Origin: Paracoccaceae bacterium
GTDB taxonomy: Bacteria; Pseudomonadota; Alphaproteobacteria; Rhodobacterales; Rhodobacteraceae
Assembly (NCBI GenBank): GCA_027013095.1
Contig: JALUYI010000034.1
Coordinates: forward strand, 1-52,133
Direction of reading: 5' to 3'
Length of the DNA: 52,133 nt
Positions 50,231 to 52,133 of the stretch are shown here, piece by piece. Position 1 is the first letter of the stretch. Each line of letters opens with the position of its first letter. The translations under genes were made by a program, and so were the position numbers. The notes below the pieces were generated by a model. That model was not told the DNA's origin. It worked only from the letters and a program-made list of their open reading frames with translations, and did not search any database.

Positions 50231-51772
50231 ATGAGCAATTCTCGTTCTCGACGCTCCGGAGGCCGTGCCGCGCGCCTTGCCCTGCGCCGGGCACCGCTGG
50301 CCTCGGAACTGCGCCCGGTGCGACCGGGGCTGTCCGGCGGGCAATACCGCCCGCTGAGCGACGCCGACATGCAGGCCATCAACGAGGCCGCCCTGACGGC
50401 GCTGGAACAGATCGGGCTGGCCGATGCGCCCGCGTCGGGCGTTGCCCACATGCAGCGCGCCGGAGCGGTTCTGGGCGAGGATGCGCGCCTGCGTTTTCCC
50501 CGCGCCGTGGTTGCCGAGGCCCTCGACAAGGCGGCGCGCGACATCACCCTTTGCGCGCGCGATCCCGGCCATGACATGCAGCTTGGCGGTACCCGGGTTC
50601 ATTACGGCACCGCCGGAGCCGCCGTGCATCTGGTCGAGGTGCTTGAGCGCAGCTATCGCGACAGCACCGTGCAGGACCTGTTTGATGCAGCCAAGATCGT
50701 CAATACCCTTGATAACGTGCATTTTTTTCAGCGCCCGATGGTCTGTCGGGATATTGCCGACAATTTTGAAATGGACCTGAACACGATTTACGCGTCCTGC
50801 GCGGGGACGGGCAAGCACGTGGGAACTTCCTTTAGCCAGCCCGATTTCGTGCCCGGTTGCATGTCTCTTTTGCATGAGATCGCCGGTGGCGAAGAGGCTT
50901 GGCGTGCCCGCCCCTTTGCCTCGGTCTCGATCTGCTTTGTGGTGCCGCCGATGAAATTCGCAACCGAAGCCTGCGTCACGATGGAGGCCTGTATCGCCGC
51001 CGGGATGCCGGTCTTGCTGCTGTCCGCGGGTCAGGCGGGCGCCACCGCCCCTGCCGCCCTTGCCGGTGCCATCGTGCAGGCCACGGCCGAATGTCTGGCC
51101 GGGCTGGTTTATCTGAACGCGGTAAAACCCGGACATCCGGCCATTTTCGGCACCTGGCCGTTTGTCTCGGACCTGCGCACCGGGGCGATGTCCGGCGGCT
51201 CGGGCGAACAGGCGCTTCTGAGTGCGGGTTGCGCGCAAATGCACCGCTTTTATGGCCTTCCGGGGGGGGCGCCGGCGGGCATTGCCGACAGCAAGCTGCC
51301 AGATATGCAGGCGGGATACGAGCAGGCGCATTCCAACGTGATGGCCGGGCTGGCCGGGCTCAATCTGGTTTATGAGGCGGTCGGGATGCACGCGTCGTTG
51401 CTGGGGTTCTGCCACGAAAGCCTGATCATCGGCGACGACCTTCTGGGGCAATCGCTACGCTGCGTGCGGGGGATCGAGGTCACCGAGGACAGCCTGTCCC
51501 TCGCCGCCATGCGCGCCTCCTGTCTGGACGGGCCAGGGCATTATCTGGGCAGCGCGCAGACCCTAGGGTTGATGCAGAGCGACTATATCTATCCGCGCCT
51601 TGGCGATCGCGCTTCGCCCAAGGAATGGGCCGAGAACAACAAGCCCGATCTGGTCAAAAAGGCGATTGCGCGAAAACACCAGATCCTTTCGCAGCCCTCC
51701 GCGGCCGCCTTTGACCCGGCGCTAGAGCGGCGGATCCGGGCGCGGTTTCCGATCCGCCTACCGATGCAGTAA
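50231..51772 (+). CDS. MttB-family (non-pyrrolysine) methyltransferase
   Basis: The 513-residue protein is a trimethylamine-methyltransferase-family member (TIM barrel), with features such as GTRVHYGTAGAAVHL, FFQRPMVCRDIADNFEMDL, GHPAIFGTWPFVSDLRTGAM and HASLLGFCHESLIIGDD. There is no in-frame TAG, so it is not a pyrrolysine enzyme. Non-Pyl relatives demethylate glycine betaine, proline betaine or other quaternary amines, passing the methyl group to a corrinoid protein. No corrinoid protein or activase is in the window, and the IS lies 240 bases downstream. It follows a decarboxylase gene, suggesting an N-methylated amine substrate. ATG 50231 has AAAGGG upstream. Confidence 0.9.
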   Translation: MSNSRSRRSGGRAARLALRRAPLASELRPVRPGLSGGQYRPLSDADMQAINEAALTALEQIGLADAPASGVAHMQRAGAVLGEDARLRFPRAVVAEALDKAARDITLCARDPGHDMQLGGTRVHYGTAGAAVHLVEVLERSYRDSTVQDLFDAAKIVNTLDNVHFFQRPMVCRDIADNFEMDLNTIYASCAGTGKHVGTSFSQPDFVPGCMSLLHEIAGGEEAWRARPFASVSICFVVPPMKFATEACVTMEACIAAGMPVLLLSAGQAGATAPAALAGAIVQATAECLAGLVYLNAVKPGHPAIFGTWPFVSDLRTGAMSGGSGEQALLSAGCAQMHRFYGLPGGAPAGIADSKLPDMQAGYEQAHSNVMAGLAGLNLVYEAVGMHASLLGFCHESLIIGDDLLGQSLRCVRGIEVTEDSLSLAAMRASCLDGPGHYLGSAQTLGLMQSDYIYPRLGDRASPKEWAENNKPDLVKKAIARKHQILSQPSAAAFDPALERRIRARFPIRLPMQ

Positions 51773-51839
51773 CCGCCAGTTTTCGGACATCATCTTTTTT
51801 TTTGGGGCTTATATACTTAACTAAATCAAACCCTGTAAT

Positions 51840-52013
51840 CTAAGTCAGGTCCATCGTAATCGTGTTCATAATCCTATCTGTTTCGGATAAAATTTTGATG
51901 ATCTTCTGGTAGTGCAAAATATCATCAAATGTTAACATACGCCCCTTGCGATCTTTGAGCCATTTTTGGGCGGGTTGATATCCACCAATGTAAAATCCCC
52001 ACGAAACTTGAGC
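51840..52013 (-). pseudogene. C-terminal remnant of a type ISP restriction-modification enzyme
   Basis: On the minus strand a frame is open from the IS border at 52014 down to TAG at 51842-51840 and encodes 57 residues. It contains FYIGGYQPAQKWLKDRKGR and LTFDDILHYQKIIKILSETD, which match the extreme C-terminus of type ISP (single-chain helicase-nuclease-methyltransferase) restriction enzymes, the end of the DNA-recognition part. It has no start codon and is cut at the IS terminal repeat. The region 51841-51960 is about 38% GC by hand count, unlike the rest of the window, which suggests horizontal origin. The remainder of the gene, if present, would lie beyond the IS. Confidence 0.75.
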
Positions 52014-52014
52014 A

Positions 52015-52033
52015 ATGCCCGAAAGTTGGTGAT
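52015..52033 (+). repeat. Terminal inverted repeat (left) of the IS256-family element
   Basis: ATGCCCGAAAGTTGGTGAT is the inverse of the repeat at 102-120 with two mismatches. It stands 70 bases before the transposase start codon. Confidence 0.7.
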
Positions 52034-52103
52034 GGGGTGATTGGGTGGCATATCATGGCGGTGTTGACGCGCCGCGATTCTCAGAGAGAAAAGGATATGC
52101 CAC

Positions 52104-52133
52104 ATGAAAAACGATACGATTTTGGAGTTCACC
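52104..52133 (+). CDS. IS256-family transposase, first ten codons (cut by window edge)
   Basis: ATG 52104 follows GAGAAAAGGA and encodes MKNDTILEFT before the window ends. IS256-type transposases of alphaproteobacteria commonly start this way (K/NDTxLEF). A second ATG at 52097 is in another frame. With only ten residues the call depends on the nearby terminal repeat and on the matching fragment at the left edge. Confidence 0.6.
   Translation, partial: MKNDTILEFT

Larger units (their letters stand above)
52015..52133 (+). mobile_element. Left end of an IS256-family insertion sequence (cut by window edge)
   Basis: The element begins with the terminal inverted repeat at 52015-52033, then about 70 bases of leader and a transposase start at 52104. 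It has the same orientation as the copy at the left window edge. The repeat directly abuts the broken restriction gene on the minus strand. Confidence 0.72.

Noticed and set aside
50231-51772. Pyrrolysine-containing trimethylamine methyltransferase
   Set aside because: The frame contains no internal TAG codon, so it is a non-pyrrolysine member.
1-52133. The whole window as a composite transposon between two IS copies
   Set aside because: The interior carries housekeeping genes (cysS, ilvIH, ndk, tRNA-Leu), which argues for ordinary chromosome between two IS copies or assembly breakpoints.
1-52133. CRISPR arrays or prophage
   Set aside because: No array of regularly spaced repeats was seen and no phage structural or integrase gene was recognised; the only tandem repeat is the 15-base one at 38835-38879.

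Overview
This GC-rich 52 kb stretch looks like chromosome from an alphaproteobacterium of the Rhodobacteraceae. The clearest pointers are the sulfate-assimilation cluster (Lrp regulator, DUF2849, siroheme sulfite reductase, CC/CxxC-type APS reductase, DUF934, ferredoxin-NADP reductase), the cobK-cbiD/cobB cobalamin genes, an MttB-family methyltransferase without pyrrolysine, and the protein sequences themselves. No plasmid or phage backbone genes are visible. Species cannot be named from sequence alone.

Both ends fall inside copies of one IS256-family element in the same orientation. The left edge holds the transposase C-terminus and right terminal repeat (102-120). The right edge holds the left terminal repeat (52015-52033) and the first ten transposase codons. 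Such repeats are where assemblies break, so the window may be a whole contig. Both insertions appear to have damaged genes: an alpha-helical protein of unknown function on the left (166-1335) is open right up to the IS border, and on the right only the last 57 residues of a type ISP restriction-modification enzyme survive (51840-52013, minus strand) in an AT-rich patch.

Layout from left to right. 1.7-4.8 kb: a PatB-type C-S lyase and an arsB-arsR pair with a double ArsR operator, then tRNA-Leu(UAG). 5.0-10.3 kb: a four-gene minus-strand operon for a xanthine-dehydrogenase-family hydroxylase (FAD, 2Fe-2S and Mo subunits plus a MoaD-like protein), divergent from an SCP2-type thiolase. 10.4-23.6 kb: ndk, an ABC-F ATPase, a membrane aspartyl protease, trkH, an orphan TrpB paralogue, an epoxide-hydrolase-like enzyme with a class I amidotransferase-like hydrolase, malate synthase G, and aminopeptidase N. 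23.1-28.4 kb: the Lrp-controlled assimilatory sulfur operon. 28.65-31.2 kb: ilvI-ilvH behind a transcription attenuator. 31.3-34.7 kb: a six-gene operon with an SQR-like flavoprotein, CxxC thioredoxin-like, DUF2798, OsmC-like, DsrE-like and VIT-family proteins. 34.9-36.7 kb: SCO1, DedA-like and DsbB-like genes. 36.7-43.4 kb: HNH nuclease, esterase, AlkA-type glycosylase, cobK, cbiD, cobB and an MFS transporter. 43.4-47.4 kb: an NDUFAF6-like protein, citramalate synthase and cysS. 47.5-51.8 kb: a possible catabolic operon of aminotransferase, aromatic-amino-acid-type decarboxylase and MttB-family methyltransferase.

The points most worth following up are: a stand-alone sulfite-reductase half-domain protein opening the sulfur operon; an ilv leader peptide whose start is ATC where ATG is expected; the sulfide/persulfide-like operon with three nested palindromes upstream; the dedicated MoaD-like carrier in the molybdenum hydroxylase operon; the aminotransferase-decarboxylase-MttB operon; and two perfect head-to-head DnaA boxes upstream of an HNH nuclease gene.
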